From Marinobacter vinifirmus (lineage in GTDB: Bacteria; Pseudomonadota; Gammaproteobacteria; Pseudomonadales; Oleiphilaceae), in contig NZ_NEFY01000007.1 of the NCBI RefSeq assembly GCF_002258215.1, positions 1 through 64,000 on the forward strand: a stretch of DNA of 64,000 nucleotides, in the 5' to 3' direction. Position 1 is the stretch's first letter. Each line of letters starts with the position of its first letter. Below are positions 41,182 through 50,319 of this stretch, piece by piece. The position numbers and the translations under genes are program-made. The notes beneath the pieces were generated by a model, which did not search any database, was not told the origin of the DNA, and saw nothing but the letters and a program-made list of their open reading frames with translations.

Positions 41182-42708
41182 TCAGCGGGCGCTGATCTCC
41201 AGCACGAAATCCTGCCGGGCCAGGTAATCCCGCTCGTTTTTCAGGTCTGCCAGGGTCAGCGGCCGGTTGTCCAGCCAGCCCTGGGGCAGCTCCACCACCA
41301 GTTTGTTCTCGTGGCCATGCAGGGAAAATTCCGGCGGTTGTTCCAGGTTGCGGGGGTGCTGGATCAGCACCGCAAGCCGGACCAGTACACACAGGTAACG
41401 CAGCCGGGGCTTGTCTTCCGGCTCGATGCCTTCAAATACCGCCGCTGAAAATTTACGCCGGTGGCCGCGCACCAGGGTAGCCAGGTCTTTCTGGAACTGC
41501 TGGGTAAAGCCCGGCAGGTCAGAGTAACGCAGCAGGTAGGCGCCGTGTTTGTGGTACTGGCTGTGGGAAATGGTCAGGCCGATTTCGTGCAGCCGGCAGG
41601 CCCAACGCAGTACATCTTCGTCGGCATCGGTGCGCAGGCCCCACTGGTCGGCTACCTGCTCCCAGGCAGCCATGGCGGTCTGCTCAACGGCGGCACCGTG
41701 GGCCTGGTCGACATGGTAGCGTTCCTGCAGTGCGGAAATGGTCCGCTCCCGCACATCTTCATGCTGGATACGCCCGACGATGTCGTACAGCAGGCCTTCT
41801 CGCAGGGCGCCATCGGCGAAGGTCATCGCGTCGATATCCAGAGACCGGAAGGCAGCCAGCAGAATGGCAAAGCCGGCCGGGAAAATGCTCTGGCGATCCT
41901 GCCGGACACCCAGCTCGGCCAGTTTTTCCACCTTGCCCATATCCACCAGCCGCTTGCGCAGCTCTTCCATGGCGGTGCGGGTAATGGTGCCATCGGTAAT
42001 CTTCAGGGCGGCCAGCACATTGGCGATGGCCTTGATCGAACCGGAGGAGCCTACGGCGCTTTGCCAGCCCACCTGCCGGTAGTGCTGGCGGATATTCTGC
42101 AGTTCCTGCTCGGCGTGGATGATGGCCTTGTCCATTTGCCTGCGGCTGATCTTGCCGTCCGGAAAATAGCGGTTGCGGAACGATACGCAGCCCATGTGCA
42201 GGCTTTCCAGTTCCTGGGGCTCGAAGCGCTGGCCGATAATAAACTCGGTGCTGCCGCCGCCGATATCAATCACCAGCCGTTTACCGGAATCGTCCGCCAG
42301 GGTGTGGGACACCCCCAGATAGATCAGGCGGGCTTCTTCCCGGCCGGCAATCACTTCCACCGGATAACCCAGAACGTCCTCCGCCCGGGCAATAAACTCG
42401 TGGGCGTTGCGTGCCACCCGCAAGGCGTTGGTGCCGACAATCTGCACCCCCGCCGCAGGCATGCCCTGAAGCCGCTGGGCAAACCGGCTCAGGCACTCCA
42501 GCGCCCGTTGCTGGGCGGCCTCGGTCAGGCGGTTGTACTGGTCCAGGCCAGCGCCGAGCTGAACCTTCTCGCCCATTTTTTCCACCGTGCGGATTTCGCC
42601 GTGCACCAGGCGGGCCACGACCATGTGAAAACTGTTGGAGCCCATATCAATGGCTGCCAGCATGTCCGGTGCGGTTGTTGCGTTCTCGGCGTTGGAGGTG
42701 GCCGTCAC
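41182..42708 (-). CDS. ppx: exopolyphosphatase
   Basis: 508 residues from a GTG at 42708, preferred because an AGGA lies upstream and the longer frame to 42834 adds an unconserved leader; an ATG at 42663 is also possible. The ASKHA-type ATPase-like core has LAAIDMGSNSFHMVV, IYLGVSH and VIDIGGGSTEFIIG. The C-terminal half is an HD-like helical domain (RWACRLHEIGLTISHSQYHKHG). Ppx removes phosphate from polyphosphate ends and can act on pppGpp. It is divergent from trxA and converges with the ABC-F gene, with only 9 bases between stops. Confidence 0.93.
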   Translation of the reverse strand: MTATSNAENATTAPDMLAAIDMGSNSFHMVVARLVHGEIRTVEKMGEKVQLGAGLDQYNRLTEAAQQRALECLSRFAQRLQGMPAAGVQIVGTNALRVARNAHEFIARAEDVLGYPVEVIAGREEARLIYLGVSHTLADDSGKRLVIDIGGGSTEFIIGQRFEPQELESLHMGCVSFRNRYFPDGKISRRQMDKAIIHAEQELQNIRQHYRQVGWQSAVGSSGSIKAIANVLAALKITDGTITRTAMEELRKRLVDMGKVEKLAELGVRQDRQSIFPAGFAILLAAFRSLDIDAMTFADGALREGLLYDIVGRIQHEDVRERTISALQERYHVDQAHGAAVEQTAMAAWEQVADQWGLRTDADEDVLRWACRLHEIGLTISHSQYHKHGAYLLRYSDLPGFTQQFQKDLATLVRGHRRKFSAAVFEGIEPEDKPRLRYLCVLVRLAVLIQHPRNLEQPPEFSLHGHENKLVVELPQGWLDNRPLTLADLKNERDYLARQDFVLEISAR

Positions 42709-42984
42709 GTTGGTAGGAATCCTGTGTCGTGTGAACTTGGTCGTACTATAAGTGAAGAAACAGGGGTGTGTCAGTAACGGACTGCGGTCATTACTGACAC
42801 GAATCAACCCTGAGCGGGATACTTCCCGCTTCACATTCAGGCGGCCAATCGCGTAAAGTATCCGTCTAACGAAATCCGGGCAGGCGGGATTTTCCCTTTC
42901 GGAAAAGTTCGTTTGCTACAGTCAACAGCGACTCCGCCGGGGCCGGCAAGAACGGCCCGGGAGCGCCTGAATCAGGAAAAGGTA

Positions 42985-43311
42985 ATGAGCGGAAATATCG
43001 TTAATGTCACCGACGCTTCCTTTGAACAGGACGTACTGAAATCCGACGTTCCGGTACTGGTAGATTACTGGGCCGAGTGGTGTGGCCCGTGCAAGATGAT
43101 CGCACCGGTTCTGGAAGAGATCGCCGACGAATACGAAGGCAAGCTCAAAGTCTGCAAGCTGAACATCGACGAAAACGAGCAGACCCCGCCCAAGTTCAAC
43201 ATTCGTGGCATTCCGACCCTCATGCTGTTCAAGAACGGCAATGTCGACGCCACCAAGGTAGGTGCCCTGTCCAAGTCACAGCTGGCCGCCTTCCTCGACA
43301 GCAACCTCTGA
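42985..43311 (+). CDS. trxA: thioredoxin 1
   Basis: 108 residues from the ATG at 42985 (AGGAAAAGGTA upstream). The active site is [10 protein letters not shown], and the cis-proline loop is [10 protein letters not shown]. It reduces protein disulfides in the cytoplasm with thioredoxin reductase. In many proteobacteria trxA precedes rho; here a molybdopterin gene cluster lies in between. A Rho-independent terminator follows directly. Confidence 0.95.
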   Translation: MSGNIVNVTDASFEQDVLKSDVPVLVDYWAEWCGPCKMIAPVLEEIADEYEGKLKVCKLNIDENEQTPPKFNIRGIPTLMLFKNGNVDATKVGALSKSQLAAFLDSNL

Positions 43312-43321
43312 TCTGCTGTTG

Positions 43322-43363
43322 AAAAAAACCGCCCCTGAACAGCGCTTCACGGGCGGTTTTTTT
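43322..43363 (+). terminator. Rho-independent terminator after trxA
   Basis: AAACCGCCC and GGGCGGTTT arms enclose a 17-base loop and are followed by TTTTTTT. The A-run on the left could let it also serve the convergent moaE transcript. Confidence 0.88.
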
Positions 43364-43377
43364 GTGCTTTGAGCTCG

Positions 43378-43830
43378 TCAGTCTGAAGACCAGGCCTGGG
43401 TCCGTTCACGATCAGACGCCTTCTGTTCCACCCAGTGCTCGCCGTCAGAGGTCATCTCTTTCTTCCAGAACGGAGCGGAAGTTTTCAGCGCATCCATGAT
43501 GAACGAGCAGGCGGCGAAGGCATCGCCCCGGTGGGCGCTGCACACGCCAACAAATACGATCTGGTCGGAAAGCGCCAGCCGTCCGACCCGGTGAATCACC
43601 CGGGCATCACGGACATCCCAGCGGCGGGAAGCCTCGTCTATCAGCCCCTGAATAACCGCTTCTGTCATCCCCGGATAGTGTTCCAGAAACAGCCCCGTTA
43701 CGCCGGACAGGTCTCCGGAATCCCGGACCAGTCCGGTGAAGGTGGCAATGGCACCGGTGCCTGAACCGCTTGCTCTCAGCGCGGCATATTCCGCGCCTGT
43801 ATCAAAATCCCCGGTCTGCACAGAAATCAT
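43378..43830 (-). CDS. moaE: molybdopterin synthase catalytic subunit
   Basis: 150 residues. Family blocks are GAIATFTGLVRD, LFLEHYPGM, RVIHRVGRL, GVCSAHRGDAFAACSF and LKTSAPFWKKE, the last with the catalytic lysines. With MoaD it inserts two sulfurs into precursor Z to make molybdopterin in the cytoplasm. It starts one base after the moaD stop codon and ends the moaB-moeA-moaD-moaE operon. Length is normal. Confidence 0.95.
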   Translation of the reverse strand: MISVQTGDFDTGAEYAALRASGSGTGAIATFTGLVRDSGDLSGVTGLFLEHYPGMTEAVIQGLIDEASRRWDVRDARVIHRVGRLALSDQIVFVGVCSAHRGDAFAACSFIMDALKTSAPFWKKEMTSDGEHWVEQKASDRERTQAWSSD

Positions 43831-43831
43831 C

Positions 43832-44095
43832 TCAACCTCCGGTTACCGGCGGGAAAAACGCGACCTCATCACCGGCCTTCACCGCCGTGGCGGGTTTTGC
43901 CATGGCCTGGTTGACCGCCACCATGACCGGCTGGTCGCCCTTAAGCTGGGCCCACCGGCCGCCACGGCTGGCCAGTTGGGTCAGGAGGTCGTTGACGGTT
44001 TGCCCGTCATTGGCGGGCAGGCTCAGGGAATCGGTATCCAGCTCTTCCCGCAGGCGGGCGAAGAAACGAACGGTCAGGGTAGGCTCGGTCATCAT
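43832..44095 (-). CDS. moaD: molybdopterin synthase sulfur-carrier subunit
   Basis: 87 residues with a ubiquitin-like fold, ending in the required VTGG, whose terminal glycine carries the thiocarboxylate. VRFFARLREEL and GDEVAFFPPVTGG are typical. Its start codon shares a base with the moeA stop (TGATG); a second ATG three bases on is equally possible. It delivers sulfur to MoaE, encoded next. Confidence 0.95.
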   Translation of the reverse strand: MMTEPTLTVRFFARLREELDTDSLSLPANDGQTVNDLLTQLASRGGRWAQLKGDQPVMVAVNQAMAKPATAVKAGDEVAFFPPVTGG

Positions 44096-45309
44096 CAGCT
44101 CAGCAATTCATTAAAGGAATAGAACGTAACCAGGTCGCCCCGGGCCACCTGGGTATTCTCGGGCACTATTGCCAATCCCGAAGCCCAGCAGGCGGAACTC
44201 ATTACCCCGGAACTCTGGTTGGGGAAGGCCGCAACCTGCACTTCGGAGCCGGCATTCTCCTTGCGGGCCCTGACAAACTCGCGGCGCACCGATGTCTCGG
44301 TAATCTCGAACGCGGCAGGCAAGCGCTCACCGGTCAGCGCAACATCGGAGCGGCCCTGGCGCTTGCGGATGTAGGGCAGGGCCACGACCATAAAGGTAAC
44401 CAGTACCGACGCCGGGTTGCCGGGCAGTCCGATAACCGGCGTGCCCGCCACTTCGCCAAACGCCAGCGGCTTGCCCGGTTTGATTGCCAGGCGCCAGAGT
44501 GACAGCTTGCCGGATTCCTCGAGCGCGGCCCGCACATGGTCTTCCTCGCCCACCGATACCCCGCCACTGGTGATGATCAGGTCGGCCTCTGCCGCAGCCC
44601 GTGCAAGGGTCTGGCGGGTGGCATCGCGGGTGTCTTCCAGGCTCTCACACAGGGTTACGTCGCAGCCAGCCTCGGCCAGCAGACCCAGCAGGGTATACCG
44701 GTTGGTGTTGTAGATCTGCCCCGGTGCCAGTGGCTGGCCCGGGTCTACCAGCTCATCGCCGGTGGTCAGGATGGCCACTTTCAGCTTCGCCAGCACCGGT
44801 ACCCGGTTGATACCGGTGGACGCCAGCAGGCCCATTTCCTGTGGCCGGATTCGTGTACCCCGGGCCAGGGCCAGGGCCCCCTTGGTAAGGTCCTGCCCGC
44901 GCTGCCGGATGTTCTGGCCAGAGCTGACCGTAGCGTTGATCACGATGCTGTCGCCGGTACGCTCTACCCGCTCCTGCATCACCACTGCATCGGCGCCTTC
45001 GGGGATCTCCGAGCCGGTGAAGATGCGCACTGCCGTGCCCGGCTGCAGCGGCGCCGGGGCGGTGCCGGCGGGAACCCGGTCAGACACGGTCAGCGCTTCG
45101 CCATCACGTACATCACTGTGGTAAACCGCGTAGCCATCCACCGCGCTGTTGTCGGCCGGCGGCACATCGGCCGGTACATAATGGTTTTCCGCCAGGATCC
45201 GGCCCAGACATTCTGTCAGGTTGACGGCCTCGGCACGGGTAACCGGAGTGGCCCGGTCAAGCAGGTGGTTCAGGGCATCGTCCAGGGAGATCAGGTTCTG
45301 GCCAGCCAT
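44095..45309 (-). CDS. moeA: molybdopterin molybdenumtransferase
   Basis: 404 residues. Blocks typical of MoeA are PPADNSAVDGYAV, VRIFTGSEIPEGADAVVMQE, VAILTTGDELVDPG (the MogA-like domain) and ITSGGVSVGEEDHV, then KPLAFGEVAGTPVIGLPGNPASV, seen as GLPGNPASVL. It inserts molybdate into adenylylated molybdopterin. Nine bases separate it from moaB upstream, and TGATG links it to moaD downstream, so the cluster is one operon. Confidence 0.95.
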   Translation of the reverse strand: MAGQNLISLDDALNHLLDRATPVTRAEAVNLTECLGRILAENHYVPADVPPADNSAVDGYAVYHSDVRDGEALTVSDRVPAGTAPAPLQPGTAVRIFTGSEIPEGADAVVMQERVERTGDSIVINATVSSGQNIRQRGQDLTKGALALARGTRIRPQEMGLLASTGINRVPVLAKLKVAILTTGDELVDPGQPLAPGQIYNTNRYTLLGLLAEAGCDVTLCESLEDTRDATRQTLARAAAEADLIITSGGVSVGEEDHVRAALEESGKLSLWRLAIKPGKPLAFGEVAGTPVIGLPGNPASVLVTFMVVALPYIRKRQGRSDVALTGERLPAAFEITETSVRREFVRARKENAGSEVQVAAFPNQSSGVMSSACWASGLAIVPENTQVARGDLVTFYSFNELLS

Positions 45310-45318
45310 AACGTCTCC

Positions 45319-45891
45319 TTATCGCTCGGCCCGGGAGCCGATTACTTCGTGCAGCCGCTGGCAGGCACGATCCGGCTTGCGCAAGGTCAGCCCTGAGAAA
45401 TTGCAGGGGCCGTGGCGGCTGTCGAGCTGGCTTTTCAGAATGCCTTCCCAGCCGGTGCGGCAGGCGCCGGTGGAGCCGGGCAGGCAGAAAATGACTGTAT
45501 TATTGGCCATGCCGCCGAAGGCCCGGGACTGAATGGTGGAACTGGCGATCTCGGCGGCGGACAAACGGCGGAACTCTTCGCCGAAGCCGACAATTTCCTT
45601 GTCGAGCAGCGCACCAACGGCTTCCGGGGTGCTGTCCCGTTCCATAAAGCCGGTGCCGCCCGTGATAATGATTGAATGAACTTCCGGATCGGCAATCCAC
45701 AGGGACATCAGCGCACGGATCAGGTAGACGTCGTCCGGCAGGATACGGCGGGCCAGAAGCCGGTGGCCGGCTTCAATAATCTGGTCTTCCAGGTACTGGC
45801 CGGAGGTGTCTTCGGCGGGGCCGCGGGTGTCTGATACGGTTAACAGAGCGACGTTCAGGGGGTTGAGTTCGCTGGTAAGGTCACTGCTCAT
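45319..45891 (-). CDS. moaB: molybdenum cofactor biosynthesis protein B
   Basis: 190 residues of the MoaB/Mog family. Motifs are LLTVSDTRGPAEDTSG, IIITGGTGFMERDSTPEAV and FCLPGSTGACRTGWEGIL. MoaB proteins adenylylate molybdopterin or play a related step before MoeA. It leads the leftward moaB-moeA-moaD-moaE set and is divergent from rho, with a 360-base gap between them. The C-terminus is slightly longer than in E. coli. Confidence 0.93.
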   Translation of the reverse strand: MSSDLTSELNPLNVALLTVSDTRGPAEDTSGQYLEDQIIEAGHRLLARRILPDDVYLIRALMSLWIADPEVHSIIITGGTGFMERDSTPEAVGALLDKEIVGFGEEFRRLSAAEIASSTIQSRAFGGMANNTVIFCLPGSTGACRTGWEGILKSQLDSRHGPCNFSGLTLRKPDRACQRLHEVIGSRAER

Positions 45892-46251
45892 GGAAAGACT
45901 CCAGAAGGCTGTATCAATAATATAGTCAGTATCCGGATTGGCGCTGGTAAATGGAAGAGGGTGCCTGCCAGAGAGATTTCCGGTGTCGACATTGGTCTGA
46001 TGCAGGGCAAGCCACTGGTTTAAATTTGGTCACAGGTCTTGACATCAGCCTTCAAGGTGGTCGATTATGCCGCTTGCCCGGCGAACGATTGTTCCCACTC
46101 TCTGGCTTCAGCATACTTAATCCGGATTTCATCTGCACCGGTAGCTCCATCGAGCCAGCACCTTGTTTCAGCTTAATCAGATCAATGCGTTCAGGGGCAC
46201 CCCTGTCATTCCAACTGTCGTTTACTTCCATTCCTGAAAATCCAACAAACT
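45892..46251 (+). promoter_or_regulatory. moaB-rho divergent gap with rho promoter and long leader
   Basis: No gene is supported in this 360-base gap. A good sigma-70 promoter faces rho: TTGACA (46,039-46,044), an 18-base spacer, then GATTAT (46,063-46,068). It would give a leader of about 175 bases. Long leaders before rho are the usual place of Rho autoregulation. A short open frame across the leader (45,951-46,265) overlaps the rho start and lacks protein-like features. Confidence 0.6.
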
Positions 46252-47514
46252 ATGAATCTTACTGAACTCAAGCAGAAATCCGTGCCCGAATTGCTCGATA
46301 TTGCGCAAGAAATGGGTCTGGATAACCTGGCTCGCTCGCGCAAGCAAGACGTGATCTTCACCATCCTGAAGAAACACGCCAAAAGCGGCGAAGACATTTA
46401 CGGTGATGGTGTACTGGAAATTCTGCAGGACGGTTTCGGCTTCCTTCGTTCCGGCGATGCCTCTTACCTGGCCGGTCCGGACGATATCTACGTCTCTCCC
46501 AGTCAGATCCGCCGTTTCAACCTGCGTACCGGCGATACCGTTTCCGGCAAGATCCGCCCGCCGAAAGATGGCGAACGTTATTTTGCCCTGCTGAAAGTTA
46601 ACGAGATTAACTTCGACAAGCCGGACAACGCCCGTAACAAGATTCTGTTCGAGAACCTCACCCCGCTGTTCCCCCAGGAGCGTCTGACCCTGGAGCTAGG
46701 TAACGGCAGTACCGAGGATCTCTCTTCCCGGGTACTGGACCTGGTAGCTCCGATCGGTAAAGGCCAGCGTGGCCTGATCGTATCTCCGCCCAAGGCCGGT
46801 AAAACGCTGCTGATGCAGGGCATCGCCCAGTCCATCACCCGCAACAACCCGGAATGTCACCTGATGGTGTTGCTGATTGACGAGCGCCCGGAAGAAGTGA
46901 CGGAAATGCAGCGTACCGTGCGCGGCGAGGTTGTGGCCTCTACCTTTGACGAGCCGCCGGCCCGCCACGTTCAGGTAGCCGAGATGGTGATCGAAAAGGC
47001 CAAGCGCCTTGTGGAGCACAAGAAGGATGTGATCATCCTGCTGGACTCCATCACCCGTCTGGCCCGTGCCTACAACACCGTGATTCCGTCTTCCGGCAAG
47101 GTGCTGACCGGTGGTGTGGATGCCCACGCCCTGGAAAAACCCAAGCGCTTCTTCGGTGCAGCCCGGAATGTAGAAGAGGGCGGCAGCCTGACTATTCTGG
47201 CCACAGCGCTGGTGGATACCGGTTCCAAGATGGACGAGGTTATCTACGAGGAGTTCAAGGGCACCGGTAACATGGAAGTGCACCTGGACCGCAAGATTGC
47301 CGAGAAGCGGGTTTACCCGGCCATCAACATCCGTCGTTCCGGCACCCGCCGCGAAGACCTGCTGATGAGCGAAGCGGAAATCCAGCGCGTGTGGATCCTT
47401 CGCAAGCTGCTGCACTCCATGGACGATGACACTGCGTCTCTGGAATTCCTGCTCGACAAGCTGCGGGATACCAAGACCAATGACGAATTCTTCCAGTCTA
47501 TGAAGCGTCGTTGA
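46252..47514 (+). CDS. rho: transcription termination factor Rho
   Basis: 420 residues, the standard length. An N-terminal helical domain ([20 protein letters not shown]) precedes the RNA-binding OB fold ([19 protein letters not shown]). The RecA-like ATPase has Walker [25 protein letters not shown], Walker [17 protein letters not shown] and the conserved [12 protein letters not shown] (Q-loop/R-loop region). The hexamer translocates on untranslated RNA to end transcription. A large hairpin lies 54 bases past the stop. Confidence 0.97.
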   Translation: MNLTELKQKSVPELLDIAQEMGLDNLARSRKQDVIFTILKKHAKSGEDIYGDGVLEILQDGFGFLRSGDASYLAGPDDIYVSPSQIRRFNLRTGDTVSGKIRPPKDGERYFALLKVNEINFDKPDNARNKILFENLTPLFPQERLTLELGNGSTEDLSSRVLDLVAPIGKGQRGLIVSPPKAGKTLLMQGIAQSITRNNPECHLMVLLIDERPEEVTEMQRTVRGEVVASTFDEPPARHVQVAEMVIEKAKRLVEHKKDVIILLDSITRLARAYNTVIPSSGKVLTGGVDAHALEKPKRFFGAARNVEEGGSLTILATALVDTGSKMDEVIYEEFKGTGNMEVHLDRKIAEKRVYPAINIRRSGTRREDLLMSEAEIQRVWILRKLLHSMDDDTASLEFLLDKLRDTKTNDEFFQSMKRR

Positions 47515-47567
47515 TGCGAGTTCCTATACTCGGCTGAACTGTCGGAGGTTCACTCCGAAAGTTCAAA

Positions 47568-47646
47568 GAACAAGGCCGGGAGGGGGTGTCAAAACAATCA
47601 GGAAAACCACTGTTTTCCGTTTTGACACCCCCTCCCGGCTTTGTTC
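47568..47646. repeat. 79-base near-perfect long hairpin between rho and ubiD
   Basis: Arms 47,568-47,595 and 47,619-47,646 pair over 28 bp with one G-U pair (cores GGGAGGGGGTGTCAAAAC and its complement). Between them GGAAAAC-CACT-GTTTTCC forms a further 7-bp hairpin, leaving only AATCA unpaired as a bulge. A small CGGAG/CTCCG hairpin precedes it at 47,543-47,557. It is too long for a normal terminator and looks like a dispersed palindromic element that may terminate rho. Confidence 0.65.
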
Positions 47647-47740
47647 CAACACCGAACAGAAAAAGTATCAAGACCAACTACAAGGGCAGTCCGGAAAAGC
47701 CCGAACTCCGTAGTACCGTAGATCAGAAGCGGAGCACAGC

Positions 47741-49228
47741 ATGAAATACAACGACCTGAGAGACTTCATCGCCCAGCTGGAAAAGCAGGGCGAGCTCAAG
47801 CGCATCAGCGCAGAAGTCGACCCCCACCTGGAAATGACCGAAATCTGCGACCGCACGCTGCGGGCCGGTGGGCCGGCGTTGTTGTTTGAGAATCCCAAGG
47901 GCTATGACATGCCGGTGCTGGCCAACCTGTTCGGCACGCCAAAGCGTGTAGCCATGGGCATGGGCCAGCAGGATGTTTCGGCATTGCGGGAGATCGGCAA
48001 GCTGCTGGCGTTTCTGAAGGAGCCGGATCCCCCCAAGGGCTTCAAGGATGCGATCGAGAAGTTGCCGCTGTTCAAGCAGGTGATGCGCATGAGCCCGAAG
48101 GTGCTCCGTTCCGCGCCCTGCCAGGACGTGGTGATCGAGAAGGACAAGGTCGACCTGTACCAGATTCCGGTGCAGCACTGCTGGCCCGGGGATGCCGGCC
48201 CGCTGGTGACCTGGCCGCTGGTGATTACCCGTGGCCCGAACAAGGAGCGGCAGAATCTGGGTATTTACCGGCAGCAGCTGATCGGCCGTAACCGGTTGAT
48301 CATGCGCTGGCTCAGCCATCGCGGTGGCGCGCTGGATTACCAGGAGTTTCGCCGGGCCAATCCGGACAAGCCTTATCCGGTTGCGGTTGCCCTGGGGGCT
48401 GATCCTGCCACCATCCTGGGCGCTGTTACGCCGGTGCCGGATACCCTGTCTGAATACGCCTTTGCCGGGTTACTGCGGGGCAGCCGTACCGAGCTGGTGA
48501 AAGCCGGCCTGAGCGACCTGCAGGTTCCGGCCAGTGCCGAGATTGTGCTGGAAGGTTTTATCTATCCGGATGATATGGCGCCTGAAGGCCCGTTTGGCGA
48601 CCATACCGGTTATTACAACGAGGTGGACCAGTTCCCGGTGTTTACCGTGGAGCGTATTACCCACCGCAAAGACCCGATCTACCACAGCACCTACACCGGC
48701 CGCCCGCCCGATGAGCCGGCGGTGCTGGGTGTGGCGCTGAACGAAGTGTTCATTCCCATCCTGCAGAAGCAGTTCCCGGAGATTGTGGATTTCTACCTGC
48801 CCCCGGAAGGTTGCTCCTACCGGCTGGCGGTGGTCACCATGAAGAAGCAGTACCCGGGCCACGCCAAGCGGGTGATGATGGGCGTTTGGTCGTTCCTGCG
48901 TCAGTTCATGTACACCAAGTTCGTGATTGTGACCGACGACGATGTGAACGCCCGCAGCTGGGAAGATGTCATCTGGGCCATCACCACCCGTATGGACCCG
49001 GCCCGGGACACCACGCTGGTGGAGAACACCCCCATCGATTACTTGGACTTCGCGTCGCCGGTGTCTGGCCTTGGCTCGAAAATGGGGATGGATGCCACCA
49101 ATAAATGGCCCGGCGAGACCGACCGGGAGTGGGGCACTGCCATTACCATGACCGATGAGGTCAAACAGCGGGTGGATGAGATCTGGGACAGTCTCGGTAT
49201 TGAAAATCGTGACACCCGCCCCGACTGA
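47741..49228 (+). CDS. ubiD: 4-hydroxy-3-polyprenylbenzoate decarboxylase
   Basis: 495 residues of the UbiD family. Segments such as [49 protein letters not shown] (with the catalytic Glu region) and [19 protein letters not shown] [11 protein letters not shown] are characteristic. It decarboxylates the ubiquinone precursor using prenylated FMN made by UbiX. GGAG precedes the ATG. The downstream flavin-reductase gene overlaps its 3' end by about 50 bases in another frame, so the two are coupled. Confidence 0.95.
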   Translation: MKYNDLRDFIAQLEKQGELKRISAEVDPHLEMTEICDRTLRAGGPALLFENPKGYDMPVLANLFGTPKRVAMGMGQQDVSALREIGKLLAFLKEPDPPKGFKDAIEKLPLFKQVMRMSPKVLRSAPCQDVVIEKDKVDLYQIPVQHCWPGDAGPLVTWPLVITRGPNKERQNLGIYRQQLIGRNRLIMRWLSHRGGALDYQEFRRANPDKPYPVAVALGADPATILGAVTPVPDTLSEYAFAGLLRGSRTELVKAGLSDLQVPASAEIVLEGFIYPDDMAPEGPFGDHTGYYNEVDQFPVFTVERITHRKDPIYHSTYTGRPPDEPAVLGVALNEVFIPILQKQFPEIVDFYLPPEGCSYRLAVVTMKKQYPGHAKRVMMGVWSFLRQFMYTKFVIVTDDDVNARSWEDVIWAITTRMDPARDTTLVENTPIDYLDFASPVSGLGSKMGMDATNKWPGETDREWGTAITMTDEVKQRVDEIWDSLGIENRDTRPD

Positions 49229-50234
49229 CAAGGCACAGGCTGCATACCGGGTTGAGTTGCAGCCGGCCGGGTTGGGCTACGGCGTAGCGGGCAATGAGGA
49301 TTTGCTGTCCGCTGCCGCGGCTGCGGGTATCCAGGCGCCGGCAGCCTGCCGCAACGGTGTCTGCGAGATCTGTGAGGCAACCCTGATAACGGGGCAGGCC
49401 CTGAATACCCGGAACCAACAAACCTTATCGGAGGGTGATCGGCTGATGATGTGCCGGACGCTTGCCCTGACCGACCTGAAACTGGAGATACCTGCCATTA
49501 TGGCAACTGCGAACCATCTGCCCCGTCAGTATGCAGCCAAAGTAGTTGATGTGCGCTCGATCAGTCACGATGTGTTCCGGGTTGAGCTGAAGCTGCCGAG
49601 GCGCCGCGATGTGGCCTTCCATGCCGGTCAGTATCTTTCGGTCATCCTGCCGGGGGAAGATCCCTGTTATTTCTCCATCGCCAGCAGCCCCGCCGCCGAG
49701 CATATCGAATTGCACATCCAGGCTTCCCCGGACTGGGTTTCAGCCCGCAAGGTGATTGATGCGCTCACCTCCGGCCAGGATGTGACGGTGGAACTGCCCA
49801 ATGGCAAAGCCTGCCTGGCTGCGGCGCCGGACAAGCCTTTACTGCTGGTAGCGGCCGGAACCGGCTTTGCCCAGATGAAAAGCCTGGTGGAATTCCTTCA
49901 GGAAACCCGGTACAGCCACCCCGTGACCCTGTTCTGGGGCGTGCGCAAGCACGAGGACATGTACCTGAGGTCGCTGGCGCAACAGTGGCATGAAGACTGG
50001 AGCAATTTCAGCTTTGTGCCTGTCGTCGGGGATGACGAGGATAATGACTGGGGTGGTCACCATGACCAGTTGGTGCGGGCTGTACTGGCGTCCGGGGCCG
50101 ACTGGCAGAACGTGGAAGTTCATGCCAGTGGCTCGCCCACCATGGTGTATACCCTGATGGATGCGCTGCTGGAAAAAGGCCTGCCTGTGCAGGCGTTTTT
50201 CTCGGATGTGCTGGAGTACGCCCCCAGGGCCTGA
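49176..50234 (+). CDS. 2Fe-2S ferredoxin-flavin reductase (CDP-6-deoxy-glucoseen-reductase-like)
   Basis: About 352 residues. A plant-type ferredoxin domain with CRNGVCEIC and a later MCRT supplies four Cys ligands. An FAD-binding domain ([22 protein letters not shown]) and an NAD(P)-binding domain ([27 protein letters not shown]) follow. Such enzymes pass electrons from NAD(P)H through FAD to the iron-sulfur cluster. Flavin reductases of this Fre-like type often follow ubiD in gammaproteobacteria and may supply reduced flavin. The start is uncertain (ATG at 49155 or 49176, or TTG at 49200), all inside ubiD. Confidence 0.85.
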   Translation: MRSGTVSVLKIVTPAPTDKAQAAYRVELQPAGLGYGVAGNEDLLSAAAAAGIQAPAACRNGVCEICEATLITGQALNTRNQQTLSEGDRLMMCRTLALTDLKLEIPAIMATANHLPRQYAAKVVDVRSISHDVFRVELKLPRRRDVAFHAGQYLSVILPGEDPCYFSIASSPAAEHIELHIQASPDWVSARKVIDALTSGQDVTVELPNGKACLAAAPDKPLLLVAAGTGFAQMKSLVEFLQETRYSHPVTLFWGVRKHEDMYLRSLAQQWHEDWSNFSFVPVVGDDEDNDWGGHHDQLVRAVLASGADWQNVEVHASGSPTMVYTLMDALLEKGLPVQAFFSDVLEYAPRA

Positions 50235-50258
50235 TTGCTTGGCCTGACTCTCTCAGAG

Positions 50259-50319
50259 TGTGGCGCTGATGGCTTATGTTGTGGCGCTGAAGGCTCATGT
50301 TGTGCGCTGAGGGCTCAGG
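50259..50319. repeat. 21-bp tandem repeat, nearly three copies
   Basis: TGTGGCGCTGATGGCTTATGT is followed directly by TGTGGCGCTGAAGGCTCATGT and a partial third copy, TGTGCGCTGAGGGCTCAGG, which contains the hemY stop codon. It lies between convergent genes. It is probably replication-slippage sequence. Confidence 0.7.

Noticed and set aside
41461..42777. 438-codon open frame opposite ppx
   Set aside because: Antisense to ppx, with no recognisable domain and high-GC shadow composition.
45951..46265. 104-codon frame in the rho leader
   Set aside because: It overlaps the rho start, has poor initiation signals and no protein-like pattern.
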